Assembly (NCBI GenBank): GCA_030694985.1
Contig: JAUYTV010000052.1
Location: 1 to 51,277, forward strand
Length of the DNA: 51,277 nucleotides
Source of the DNA: Methanoregula sp.
GTDB lineage: Archaea; Halobacteriota; Methanomicrobia; Methanomicrobiales; Methanospirillaceae
Reading direction: 5' to 3'
Shown: piece by piece, positions 1 through 8,498 of the stretch
How the letters are laid out: each line of letters starts with the position of its first letter
Numbering within the stretch: position 1 is the stretch's first letter
Program-made: the position numbers and the translations under genes
Notes under the pieces: model-generated
What the model was told of the DNA's origin: nothing
What the model saw: only the letters and a program-made list of their open reading frames with translations
The model's database searches: none

Positions 1-80
1 TGATCAGGATCTGAAATTTTCATTTTTTTGGTTTTTGATTTTTTTTGAGATTTTCATTTTTTGATTCGATTTTATGAAAA

Positions 81-205
81 AATGGGGTGGAAATGTATTG
101 CCATTGCAAGAAAAAAACGAAACACTTATAATGGGGTGGAAAGCAAGCGCTTATTAGTGAATGAGTTTTAAATAAACTTAGTTTGAGATCAATCTTCGCT
201 CAAAC
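81..205 (+). promoter_or_regulatory. Repeat-rich upstream region of the gltB-like gene
   Basis: Seen: a 13-bp direct repeat, aatggggtggaaa, at 81-93 and 130-142 (49 bp apart). A TATA-like tttaaataa lies near 167-175. A 7-bp inverted repeat, gtttgag (181-187) with ctcaaac (199-205), lies where transcription would start about 25 bp past the TATA box. The AT-rich stretch 1-80 holds nothing else I recognise. Inference: the direct repeats may bind a regulator upstream of the TATA box, and the inverted repeat could be an operator or leader hairpin. The regulator is unknown. The sites are not the GGAA-N6-TTCC type found at amtB and glnA. Confidence 0.45.
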
Positions 206-259
206 ATTCCCTATCGTGTTTTCACTGGGGAGATTTTGTTATTCAAATGGAGTGTATTA

Positions 260-1849
260 ATGAATCTTAGACAGCCAAATGCGAATGAAGCAACCGGAAC
301 AGTGAACCGCTCAAGGGATGTAGCCCCGTGTTCAGGTATCTGTACCCGGTGCATAGACGGATGCAAAGGCAGCTGTGAGATCTGGTTATCATCGTTTCGG
401 GGCAGGGAAGTTCTCTATCCCGGCCCGTTCGGTGAAATCACCGCAGGTGCAGACAAGAATTACCCGATCGATTACTCCCATCTCAATATCCAGGGATATG
501 CAGTCGGTGCATACGGTCTTCCCGATGGCGTCGAAGCCGGTCCGGACACTGCAATCTTTTCAGATGTGAACACCGAGACCGAGTACGGCTGGGACAAAAA
601 AGTCAGGATGCGCCTGCCCATCTTTACCGGTGCACTGGGATCAACAGAAATTGCACGGGTAAACTGGGAACATTTTGCCATCGGTGCAGCGATCGCTGGT
701 ATCACGTGTGTCTGCGGTGAGAACGTCTGCGGGATTGATCCGGGCTTAAAACGCGATAACAAAGGTAAGGTTATCGAGTCCCCCGAGATGGATCGCCGTA
801 TCAGTGTATATAAGAAATTCCACGATGGCTTTGGAGAGATCCTTGTCCAGATGAATGTTGAAGACACCCGGCTTGGAACCGCGGAGTATGTCGCCAGCAA
901 ACACAACCTGGATACCATTGAACTCAAGTGGGGACAGGGTGCCAAGTGCATTGGCGGCGAGATCAAGGTCAAGTCTCTTGAACGTGCAATCGAGCTCAAG
1001 AAGCGGGGCTATATCGTTCTGCCCGACCCGACTCTTAAGGAGAACCAGGCCGCATTCAAGGCTGGAGCTATCAAGGAGTTCGAGCGCCACTCCCGGCTCG
1101 GCTTTGTTACCAAGGAAGGGTTCTTAGAAGAAGTTGACCGCCTCCGTGACATCGGATTCAAGCGTGTTACCTTAAAGACCGGCGCGTACTCCATGGTAGA
1201 GCTGGCAATGGCCCTCCGGTACAGTTCCGAAGCAAAAATCGATCTGCTCACCATCGATGGAGCTCCCGGTGGAACCGGCATGAGCCCGTGGCCGATGATG
1301 AACGAATGGGGTATTCCCTCGTTCTACCTGCAGTCACTTGCTTATGAATTCGCCTGCAAGCTCGACAAGAAGGGTTTCCGTGTACCTGACCTTGCAATGG
1401 CCGGTGGTTTCTCAGATGAACCCGGCGCATTCAAGGCACTTGCCATGGGAAGCCCGTACTTCAAGGCAGTCTGCATGGGCCGTGGCCTCATGATCCCAGG
1501 AATGGTTGGTAAGAATATCGAGAAGTGGATCAAAGAAGGCGACCTGCCCAAGTCAGTTTCCAAGTACGGCAACAATATGGAAGAGATCTTTGTCTGCTAC
1601 GAGGACCTCAAGGAGAAATTCGGTCCCCGCATGAAAGAGATCCCCATGGGTGCAGTCGGTATCTACACCTATGCCCAGAAGTTCAGGACCGGTCTCCAGC
1701 AGATCATGGCCGGCAGCAGGAACTTCCGGCTCTCGACCATGTCCCGCGATGACTTAATGGCACTGACCGAGGATTCAGCGAAAGTCTCTAAAATCAAGTA
1801 CGTCATGGAAGCACGTCGCGATGAGGCGATGGGCCAGCTGCTCGACTAA
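260..1849 (+). CDS. Stand-alone FMN glutamate-synthase-like protein with N-terminal Cys cluster
   Basis: A 529-aa protein of the FMN-binding glutamate synthase (GltB central domain) family, with the TIM-barrel phosphate-site signature DGAPGGTG in its second half. No glutamine amidotransferase domain or C-terminal GXGXG beta-helix is attached, so it is not a complete glutamate synthase. The N-terminus has five closely spaced cysteines (C24, C28, C31, C35, C39), and further Cys occur at the 'TCVCGENVCG' stretch. It lacks the Cys-x2-Cys-x4-Cys loop seen in the other synthase gene at 9548. The ATG at 260 is preferred because GGAGTG lies 5 nt upstream; an upstream TTG at 236 is in frame but poorly placed. 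It is monocistronic and ends in a hairpin plus T-tract. The substrate is unknown; an FMN/Fe-S oxidoreductase acting on glutamate or a related amino acid is an inference. Confidence 0.85.
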   Translation: MNLRQPNANEATGTVNRSRDVAPCSGICTRCIDGCKGSCEIWLSSFRGREVLYPGPFGEITAGADKNYPIDYSHLNIQGYAVGAYGLPDGVEAGPDTAIFSDVNTETEYGWDKKVRMRLPIFTGALGSTEIARVNWEHFAIGAAIAGITCVCGENVCGIDPGLKRDNKGKVIESPEMDRRISVYKKFHDGFGEILVQMNVEDTRLGTAEYVASKHNLDTIELKWGQGAKCIGGEIKVKSLERAIELKKRGYIVLPDPTLKENQAAFKAGAIKEFERHSRLGFVTKEGFLEEVDRLRDIGFKRVTLKTGAYSMVELAMALRYSSEAKIDLLTIDGAPGGTGMSPWPMMNEWGIPSFYLQSLAYEFACKLDKKGFRVPDLAMAGGFSDEPGAFKALAMGSPYFKAVCMGRGLMIPGMVGKNIEKWIKEGDLPKSVSKYGNNMEEIFVCYEDLKEKFGPRMKEIPMGAVGIYTYAQKFRTGLQQIMAGSRNFRLSTMSRDDLMALTEDSAKVSKIKYVMEARRDEAMGQLLD

Positions 1850-1875
1850 AACGCTGACATAATAAAACGTCTGCG

Positions 1876-1902
1876 CCGGGAATTATTCCCGGTATTTTTT
1901 TT
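1876..1902 (+). terminator. Hairpin plus T-tract terminator
   Basis: Inverted repeat ccgggaat-t-attcccgg at 1876-1892, followed by an eight-T run at 1895-1902, 27 bp after the stop codon of the gltB-like gene. Placed to end that transcript. Confidence 0.6.
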
Positions 1903-1975
1903 CCGGGCAAGACTGGAATATCCTTTTTTTTGGCTCTCCGACATTTCGTGTGGGTAAGATACAGTACAAAAAAAA

Positions 1976-2136
1976 TGTGAGGGTTCCCCGCCTCAGGGCC
2001 TCTCCGAGGCACGGCGGGGCAAGACGGTTTCAACATTTCACTCATTAAAACCGCCGCGGGGGCGCCCCGTCGGGGGCGGCGGCGTTCATCGTGTTTGGGG
2101 GTATGGGGGCATCAGCCCCCATCTTTGTATTCTACC
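1976..2136 (+). repeat. Dispersed 160-bp structured repeat, copy A
   Basis: One of three related copies (others at 20682 and, inverted, 44463). Shared blocks are gggcctct, gaggcac, cggggcaag, aaccgccgcg, ggcgcccc and gttcatcgt, in the same order and spacing. Copy A folds best: an outer stem CCCCGCC/GGCGGGG encloses GCCTC/GAGGC, and a second hairpin pairs CCGCCGC...GCGCCCC with GGGGGCGGCGG. A and C also share the downstream flank to 'cccatctttgta'. No reading frame of note. It lies between the convergent genes ending at 1849 and 2287. The rest of 1850-2286 is AT-rich and shows nothing further. Confidence 0.8.
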
Positions 2137-2286
2137 CAATACATGTGTTACCCATTCAAAATAGCAATGAGCCTTCTTTTTCAACCCATAGTAAATGACG
2201 AAGAGCCTTTTTTTTATGTAGTGCGCTTAAAAAGAAATCATCGCGGATCCGGTAGATAACAAATACTTAAAGACAGTTTATCGTTT

Positions 2287-3429
2287 TTACGATTGTCCCT
2301 TTATAGAAAAAGTATCGAGTACCTGAAGGGTAATTCTTGTGCCAAGTGATGGCTGGATCGCTTCTAACCAGAGGAAGAACCCTACCTTGGGAGGTGTCGG
2401 GCGTTCAAATTTGAAGTGTCCGTCTTTTACCTGCACCATTTTGTGGTACTCTTTCTTCTGTTTTGATCGCAGGTAGATGATCAATTCAAACCCGGGGAGA
2501 TCGGTTGCGATGATCGCTTTTGAATAATATTTTGAAAAATCTGCAAACTCGATCTTTTTTCCTTTCACTGAGAGCCCGTAGGAATCACAGAGAGCTTTTA
2601 TTGCCGGGGGAAACAGTCCGCCGTATAACACCTTCTTGACAATCTGTCCGGTCTGGCTCGTTAACTCCATATTTTTCTTACCGCTCGGTTTTGCGATCTC
2701 GGTAAAAAACTGGGTACGCACTTCGTCATGATAGCGTTTGTAATCGAACGGGTTTTTTGTCGGGATGTCCGTTGCCCGGATCAGTTTTGGGTGGTTATCG
2801 GGATTGTTATAGAGGATACGGGGGCGGTAGTGTTTCACTAACGATTTGATCTGCTCGCACGAGCTGGTGTGGATGATTGCGTTTGTTTTGTCCCTGGCCA
2901 ATCGTTTAACTACTGAATAGTTGGAGAGATCAAATGATGAGACCAGCAGAAATGGTGTAGTCTTCTGGTTGTAGAGATACCCAAGAAGTTTTTTCTTGAA
3001 TTCAATCTCGGCTTCAAATTCTTTTAAGTCAGCCGGGGATGTGACCACTTCAGCAAATGCAATATGGTTGTCCGAGTCGACTAAAAGCAGGTCGAACTCC
3101 GCTAGATCCTGACCGTTACCTCTTACGGTAATGTCACCATATTTCGAATAAAAAATACCGTTCTGACCGAGCTGGACCCCTTCACGCTGATGGGGAGCAT
3201 CAGCACCTTTCATGGCAAGGTATTTTATCCGGTCTGAGTTTTTGGAGATCTCTAAAAACATCTCGTATACAATAGCTTCGAACCAGCGTCCCTCCGCAGT
3301 TCTCATCGGCTCAATATCCGGAGAAAAGAGTTTTTTCCGCTCAACTTTATTCATGTGCCGCGTGGCGTTGAGGGCGATTTTGGCATTCGGTTTGAAATTT
3401 TTAAAATTGGAATTCAGCCACGGGATCAT
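2287..3429 (-). CDS. Orphan protein with PD-(D/E)XK nuclease-like core
   Basis: A 380-aa soluble protein I do not recognise by name. The middle of the N-terminal half reads like a restriction-endonuclease-fold core: an early Glu helix (EGRWFEAIVYEMF), a beta hairpin with FDLLLVD, then FAEVVTS. This is the D...(D/E)-x-K layout except that the last position is V rather than K; a Lys could come from the nearby EFKKK helix. The C-terminal third is predicted mixed alpha/beta with no signal peptide or membrane segment. The upstream region has no clear Shine-Dalgarno, so it may be leaderless. It is a single gene convergent with the gltB-like gene across repeat copy A. Base composition looks somewhat more AT-rich than the flanking operons, so acquisition by transfer is possible. 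A defence or repair nuclease role is only a guess. Confidence 0.65.
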   Translation of the reverse strand: MIPWLNSNFKNFKPNAKIALNATRHMNKVERKKLFSPDIEPMRTAEGRWFEAIVYEMFLEISKNSDRIKYLAMKGADAPHQREGVQLGQNGIFYSKYGDITVRGNGQDLAEFDLLLVDSDNHIAFAEVVTSPADLKEFEAEIEFKKKLLGYLYNQKTTPFLLVSSFDLSNYSVVKRLARDKTNAIIHTSSCEQIKSLVKHYRPRILYNNPDNHPKLIRATDIPTKNPFDYKRYHDEVRTQFFTEIAKPSGKKNMELTSQTGQIVKKVLYGGLFPPAIKALCDSYGLSVKGKKIEFADFSKYYSKAIIATDLPGFELIIYLRSKQKKEYHKMVQVKDGHFKFERPTPPKVGFFLWLEAIQPSLGTRITLQVLDTFSIKGQS

Positions 3430-3639
3430 AATTGCAGTATTAAATTTCTACCATTATACTAAATAACAATCTGCTTTGAAATTTCATAAAAGAGAGACAG
3501 ACCTGTTTACGATTGTGCGTATGTAGGGAGAATCGTAATTGTGTGACATGACCAAAAATTTGGTATTTTTTTGGATTGAACTTTTTTCTTGACCGGGTAG
3601 AGCCAAAAAAAAAGTCCGCATCAGTTTTTTGGAGATTTT

Positions 3640-3984
<345 letters not shown>

Positions 3985-5199
3985 TCAGCAGCGTTCACCG
4001 TGCTGGGAGATATCAAGACCGACATATTCTTCTTCCTCACTGACCCGCAGTCCGATGGTTTTATCGATAATTACTGCAAGGATGTAGGTGACAACAAACG
4101 CGTAGATGACCGCCGCAAAAGCACCTGCTGCATTGGCAACGAACTGGTGTACGTTCCCTTCAATCAGGCCGGATGCACCGTTTACTGCTGCCACGGCAAA
4201 GATACCTGTAGCGAGCGCTCCCCAGAGACCACCCATACCGTGAATTGCCCATGCATCGAGGCTCTCATCAAGACCTTTTTTCATGCGGAAGAGCAGCATG
4301 CCATAACAGACTGCACCACCAACAGCGCCAATCAATATAGCTGCCATGGGAGTTACATACCCGGCTCCGGGTGTGATTGCTACAAGCCCGGCGACTGCTC
4401 CGCTGACAAAACCGAGTGAACTTGGTTTTCCATGAATCCAGCTGATCAGGAGCCAGGCCATCGCACCAGCTGCTGCTGCGGTGTTTGTAGTAACAAACGC
4501 CTGGGCTGCAAGACCGTTTGCCCCCAGTGCACTTCCAGCGTTAAACCCGAACCAGCCAAACCAGAGGAGGGCTGCGCCAAGGATTGTCAACGGGATGTTG
4601 TTGGGTTCCATGGAATATTTGCCAAAGCCAACACGTTTTCCTATGACCAGTGCCAGAGCAAGCGCGGCAAACCCTGAACTGATGTGAACGACAGTTCCCC
4701 CTGCAAAGTCAAGCGCACCGAACTGTGCAGCCCAACCCCCGCCCCACACCCAGTGAGCGAGCGGGTCATAGACGATCGTTGTCCAGAGGAGTGCGAATAC
4801 AAGGTATGCACTGAATTTGATGCGCTCTGCAAACCCTGAAGTAACAATTGCCATCGTTACTGTGGCAAACACAAGCTGGAATACCATGAACAGCAGTCCG
4901 GGTATTGCGGTGCTGTAAGGACCGGGGTCCATTCCCACATTGTTCAGTCCCATGTATTGCAGGTTGCCGATAAACCAGTTGAGGGAGTTGGCCGGATCAT
5001 TTCCAAACGCCAGTGAATACCCTATAAGTACCCACTGGATACTCACCAGTGCGAAGGCCACAAACGACAGGGTAATCATGGATATGAAATTTTTCCTGCG
5101 CACGAGCCCGCCATAAAAGAATCCTACCGCAGGCGTCATGAGCATCACGAGCGCCGTTGAGGCCAGGATCCATGCAGTTGTTCCAGTATCTATTGCCAT
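3985..5199 (-). CDS. amtB: Ammonium transporter
   Basis: A 404-aa Amt/Mep/Rh channel with about 11 membrane helices. The twin pore histidines are present (H172 in GTVVHISSG and H318 in AIHGMGG), as is the conserved Asp164 (LDFAGG) of the periplasmic ammonium site. The cytoplasmic tail ends with GLDISQHGE, the segment that contacts PII proteins in this family. The start ATG at 5199 has AGGTGA just upstream; there is no cleavable signal peptide, as usual for archaeal Amt. First gene of amtB-glnK. The upstream leader appears to be about 200 nt, because the best TATA box and the GGAA-N6-TTCC site lie at 5401-5426. Confidence 0.97.
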   Translation of the reverse strand: MAIDTGTTAWILASTALVMLMTPAVGFFYGGLVRRKNFISMITLSFVAFALVSIQWVLIGYSLAFGNDPANSLNWFIGNLQYMGLNNVGMDPGPYSTAIPGLLFMVFQLVFATVTMAIVTSGFAERIKFSAYLVFALLWTTIVYDPLAHWVWGGGWAAQFGALDFAGGTVVHISSGFAALALALVIGKRVGFGKYSMEPNNIPLTILGAALLWFGWFGFNAGSALGANGLAAQAFVTTNTAAAAGAMAWLLISWIHGKPSSLGFVSGAVAGLVAITPGAGYVTPMAAILIGAVGGAVCYGMLLFRMKKGLDESLDAWAIHGMGGLWGALATGIFAVAAVNGASGLIEGNVHQFVANAAGAFAAVIYAFVVTYILAVIIDKTIGLRVSEEEEYVGLDISQHGERC

Positions 5200-5400
5200 T
5201 CATTTCACCTGAATTGTTTTTGCATTGTTACTCTTGGTTCTTAAACCATTTTCCGAACATGAGATGATCATGACGGCAATTTTTGCCAGTGTCCAATGCC
5301 GGATTTTAAGTCCGGTGGAATGCTGCCTGGCTGAATCGCTGGTTTTTCTCTCCTGCTCTTTTCAGTGAGTTTGTTTTGTAGGGTTGTAAGATTGTTAGAA

Positions 5401-5426
5401 GGAAGTTGTATTCCTAGGTTTATAAA
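5401..5426 (-). promoter_or_regulatory. amtB-glnK promoter with NrpR-type operator
   Basis: On the minus strand a TATA box TTTATAAA (5419-5426) is followed at once by GGAA-GTTGTA-TTCC (5401-5414), an exact match to the GGAA-N6-TTCC operator known for the nitrogen repressor NrpR in Methanococcus. Transcription would start near 5397, so a bound repressor would cover the start site. The leader, about 5200-5397, has a small CCGGA/TCCGG hairpin and a GGTGA ribosome site. The rest of 5427-5592 is AT-rich with a T-tract (minus strand, about 5551-5557) that could end the glnA operon transcript. Confidence 0.7.
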
Positions 5427-5592
5427 TATTATGTAAATCAAAATAAATTTCACACATAGATTCGAAAGTTATTTCCTATATTTAGCCGTTATGAAAAAAC
5501 GCGCAGGATAATATTGTAACGCCTTGTTTAGGATCGCATGGGTGGATGTTAAAAAAATTGCGCCATTATTTTTTATTCTGCGATAAGTTTTA

Positions 5593-7020
5593 CTACAAAC
5601 TGATCCGGAATGCTCCCTTTGGCACGGTCATCTCGAACCGTGCTCCTTTGCCCGGCTCACCATTTTCGTGAATTGTGATGCCGGTTATGTCAAGTATCTC
5701 CCGCACAAAAAAAAGACTTCGCACTGAGGCCCGGCTCCCCTCACAATGTAAAAAGATCTTCTCTTTTTTCTCATGAGGGACGCCAATGCCGTTGTCTTCA
5801 AAGACAATAATGACTCCCTCAGGAATAACGGTGTACCCCACATGTATAAGGCTGACATGGCCACCGTGCTCTACCGAGTTCTCAAGGAGTCCCTGGAATG
5901 CAGTTTCGAGCAGGGGATCGCCAAAGATTTCGAGATTCTCCGTTTCAATGCTGTGCCGGAGTTCACCGGTTGATATGTGGGATAGACCAAGCAGGAACGT
6001 CAGTTTGACATTCTGAAATTTCGCCGGCCTTTCTCCCATGGTGTAGTAATCTTTGGTAAATTCTGTAATCTCTTTGATAGACCTGACTGCTCGCTCACCG
6101 CGTTCAACATTCTTAATAATTTCATCCGGTCCGGTTGCCTGTTTTTTTACCATCTCTAGGTAACTGTTCAGGATAAAAATCTGAGTGGTTAAATCCTGTC
6201 GGGTCAATTGGGAGAGTACATTGAGTTTATGGTTCACCCGCAGGAGAGTTTCTTCCGCCCGTTTGCGCTCGGTGATGTCAGTAAACATTGCAAAGGATCC
6301 ATGAAAGGACCCGTCTTTTCCGATCAAAGGGGTAGTAGAGACAAGGAATGTGGATATGGCACCGTCTTTTCTTCCGATTCTCCGCTCATGGGTATCAGAA
6401 AATCCGCTCTTTCTTGCCTTTACTTTCTCCTCATGGTCCGGAAGATCATCTTCGGCTATGAAAGATCTGAAAGGTTTTCCTATCATCTCTTCTGCTGTAT
6501 AACCGAGCATCTCCTCCACTCGCTCATTGACATAAGTGGTAACATACTGATCATTGAACATCCAGATTCCTTCACGGGTAGTCTCAACGATCTGGCGGTA
6601 ATTCTCCCTGCTCTCTGCAAGTGAATCATCCGCTCTTTTCCGTGATGCCGCTGACTTGACCGTGTGCGAGAGTTCGGCAAACTGGCTCTTGGGCTCACCA
6701 CCTTTCTGAAGATAGAAGTCCACACCATTGTTGATCGCCTGGATTACCACCTCTTCCCTGCCCCTGCCGGTGAACAGGATGAATGGAACCTGTCCAAAGC
6801 GTGTCCGCACTTCGATAAGGAACCTGATGCCATCCATACCCGGCATCTGGTAATCGGAAATGATGGTATCGAATTTTTCCTGTTCGAGCAAACAGATCGC
6901 ATCAGGTGCGCTCAGTGCCGTAGTTACAATAAAATCCCCGTATTGTTCAAGGAACAACTTTCCGATATCGAGGAGATCGGGTTCGTCATCAACATAGAGA
7001 ATGCGGTACATGGTTTTCAT
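5593..7020 (-). CDS. Receiver-PAS-histidine kinase-like protein with degenerate kinase (pseudokinase)
   Basis: 475 aa. Residues 1-120 form a response-regulator receiver (acidic pair at 11-12, phospho-Asp56 in ISDYQMPG, FTGRG, LQKGG). About 135-260 is a PAS/PAC sensor (ITERKRAEE at its end), about 262-360 a dimerisation region and 360-475 a GHKL ATPase domain. The phospho-acceptor motif LTRHD of the relative at 30547 here reads LTRQD: codon 6196-6198 is CAG, Gln275. The glycine-rich lid that reads TGLGLFF in the relative is SVRSLFF here. N-box (ENSVEHG) and G1 box (DNGIGVP) remain. It therefore probably cannot autophosphorylate but may still bind ATP or a partner. It is transcribed with glnA, 33 bp downstream, and lies before amtB-glnK, so a role in nitrogen sensing is inferred. 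No DNA-binding domain is present. Confidence 0.88.
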   Translation of the reverse strand: MKTMYRILYVDDEPDLLDIGKLFLEQYGDFIVTTALSAPDAICLLEQEKFDTIISDYQMPGMDGIRFLIEVRTRFGQVPFILFTGRGREEVVIQAINNGVDFYLQKGGEPKSQFAELSHTVKSAASRKRADDSLAESRENYRQIVETTREGIWMFNDQYVTTYVNERVEEMLGYTAEEMIGKPFRSFIAEDDLPDHEEKVKARKSGFSDTHERRIGRKDGAISTFLVSTTPLIGKDGSFHGSFAMFTDITERKRAEETLLRVNHKLNVLSQLTRQDLTTQIFILNSYLEMVKKQATGPDEIIKNVERGERAVRSIKEITEFTKDYYTMGERPAKFQNVKLTFLLGLSHISTGELRHSIETENLEIFGDPLLETAFQGLLENSVEHGGHVSLIHVGYTVIPEGVIIVFEDNGIGVPHEKKEKIFLHCEGSRASVRSLFFVREILDITGITIHENGEPGKGARFEMTVPKGAFRISL

Positions 7021-7053
7021 CGGGTGCAGAATCTCTTAAAAAAAAATAGAAAA

Positions 7054-8379
7054 TTAGTATGTTGCCAGGTACCTTTCCAGTTCCCACGGGTGAACTGCGA
7101 GCCGGAAGGAATCGGTTTCCATCTCTGCGATACGGGTTAAATTCTCTACAACATGCTCGCCGAGAGTCTTGCAGATGACTTCATCCTTGAGCATTGCTGC
7201 ATTTGCTTCAGCAAGGCTTGCCGGGAGCATTTCGATGTGAAGCCTCTTTCGGTCTTTTGCATTGAGGTGATAGATGTTCGTGTTCGTTGATTCCGGTGGC
7301 ATGATCTTATTCTTGATACCGTCAAGACCTGCTGCAAGCATGCAGGCAAATGTCAGGTACGGGTTGCACATCGGGTCAGGGCTGCGGAACTCTGCACGGG
7401 TGCTGTTGCCGCGGGCTGCCGGAACCCTGACAAGAGCAGAACGGTTGGCTGCACTCCACGATATGTAACAGGGTGCTTCATAGCCGGGAACAAGGCGCTT
7501 GTACGAGTTGATGGTCGGGTTAGCCACACGCGTGATTGCCTTTGCGTGCTTTAAGAGACCGCCAATATAATACATCGCGGTATCGGAGATCTGAAGTTCT
7601 GCATTGGCATCAAAGAAGGAATTTTTACCGTTCTTCGAGAGTGAACCGTGGGTGTGCATACCGCTGCCATTGATACCCCCAATGGGCTTTGCCATGAACG
7701 ACGCGTGAAGCCCGTACTGGAGAGCAATTGATTTTGTTGCAAATTTGAACGTAATCACACGGTCAGCAGTGGTCAGGACATCGCCATATTTGAAATCAAT
7801 CTCGTGCTGGCTGTCAGCAACTTCGTGGTGGGAGGCTTCAATCTCAAATCCCATGTCACTCAGTGCCAGGACAACATCGCGCCGGACATCTTCTGCAGAG
7901 TCTGTCGGAGCGAGATCGAAATATGCGCCGTGATCCACAAATTCCGTTGTGGGTATGCCATCATACATCTTGAACAGGAAAAACTCAAGTTCTGGTCCGG
8001 TGTTGAACGTATAACCCATCTTTGCCGCATCAGCAATGGTCTTACGGAGGATGTAACGGGGGTCCCCATCAAAGGGCTTGTTACCATACGTCTGGACGTC
8101 GCAGATAAATCGCGCGACCTTCCCTTCCTGTGGTCTCCATGGGAGGAGTGCGTAGGTTGACGGGTCCGGTTTTAAGATCATGTCGGATTCTTCAATCCGA
8201 GCAAATCCTTCAACAGAGGATCCATCGAACCAGATTCCTTCCGTCAGGGCTTTCTCAGCCTGGATGGCGGGGATTGAAACGTTTTTTGGCATCCCCTGGA
8301 TATCCGTGAACTGTAGGCGGATAAATTTGACTTTGTCTGCCTCAATTTTCTTGAGCATCTTCGTTACGTCTGCTGACAT
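7054..8379 (-). CDS. glnA: Glutamine synthetase, type I-alpha
   Basis: 441 aa; makes glutamine from glutamate, ammonia and ATP in the cytoplasm. The beta-grasp N-domain includes WFDGSSVEGF, the catalytic domain shows PELEFFLF, the ATP-site segment KPIGGINGSGMHTH, and the Arg-rich RVPAARGNSTRAEFRSPDP. Length and the absence of the roughly 25-residue insertion and of the NLYDLP adenylylation site place it in the I-alpha group, which is not adenylylated; control is likely by repression and feedback. The start ATG at 8379 lies only about 6 nt from the predicted transcription start, so the mRNA is nearly leaderless. It is first in an operon with the pseudokinase and divergent from the glutamate synthase genes, giving a complete GS-GOGAT set. 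Confidence 0.97.
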   Translation of the reverse strand: MSADVTKMLKKIEADKVKFIRLQFTDIQGMPKNVSIPAIQAEKALTEGIWFDGSSVEGFARIEESDMILKPDPSTYALLPWRPQEGKVARFICDVQTYGNKPFDGDPRYILRKTIADAAKMGYTFNTGPELEFFLFKMYDGIPTTEFVDHGAYFDLAPTDSAEDVRRDVVLALSDMGFEIEASHHEVADSQHEIDFKYGDVLTTADRVITFKFATKSIALQYGLHASFMAKPIGGINGSGMHTHGSLSKNGKNSFFDANAELQISDTAMYYIGGLLKHAKAITRVANPTINSYKRLVPGYEAPCYISWSAANRSALVRVPAARGNSTRAEFRSPDPMCNPYLTFACMLAAGLDGIKNKIMPPESTNTNIYHLNAKDRKRLHIEMLPASLAEANAAMLKDEVICKTLGEHVVENLTRIAEMETDSFRLAVHPWELERYLATY

Positions 8380-8382
8380 AAT

Positions 8383-8446
8383 GGAAGAAAGGTTCCACCC
8401 AATCGTATTTATATCTATTTCACTTACATTATTGAGCGAATGCTCA
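8383..8446 (-). promoter_or_regulatory. glnA promoter with NrpR-type operator; shared divergent region
   Basis: For glnA (minus strand) a TATA box ATATAAAT lies at 8407-8414. GGAA-GAAAGG-TTCC at 8383-8396 is an exact GGAA-N6-TTCC site covering the predicted start of transcription (about 8385). On the plus strand the same AT-rich block could serve the glutamate synthase operon starting at 8499. A further inverted repeat tgagc-gaat-gctca lies at 8433-8446, where transcription in that direction would begin. Both operons may thus be switched from this 119-bp region. Confidence 0.7.
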
Positions 8447-8498
8447 TATTGAAATCAGGAAAGTCTCAGTATAATGGATCATCGTTCTCTGTGATAAT

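Noticed and set aside
472-999. Minus-strand open frame of 175 codons over the gltB-like gene
   Set aside because: It lies wholly inside the strong plus-strand gene, has low-complexity Ser/Pro-rich content and no ribosome site.
1976-2136. Repeat element as an insertion sequence or MITE
   Set aside because: No terminal inverted repeats with target duplications were seen, and the element does not encode a protein. A MITE-like origin cannot be excluded.
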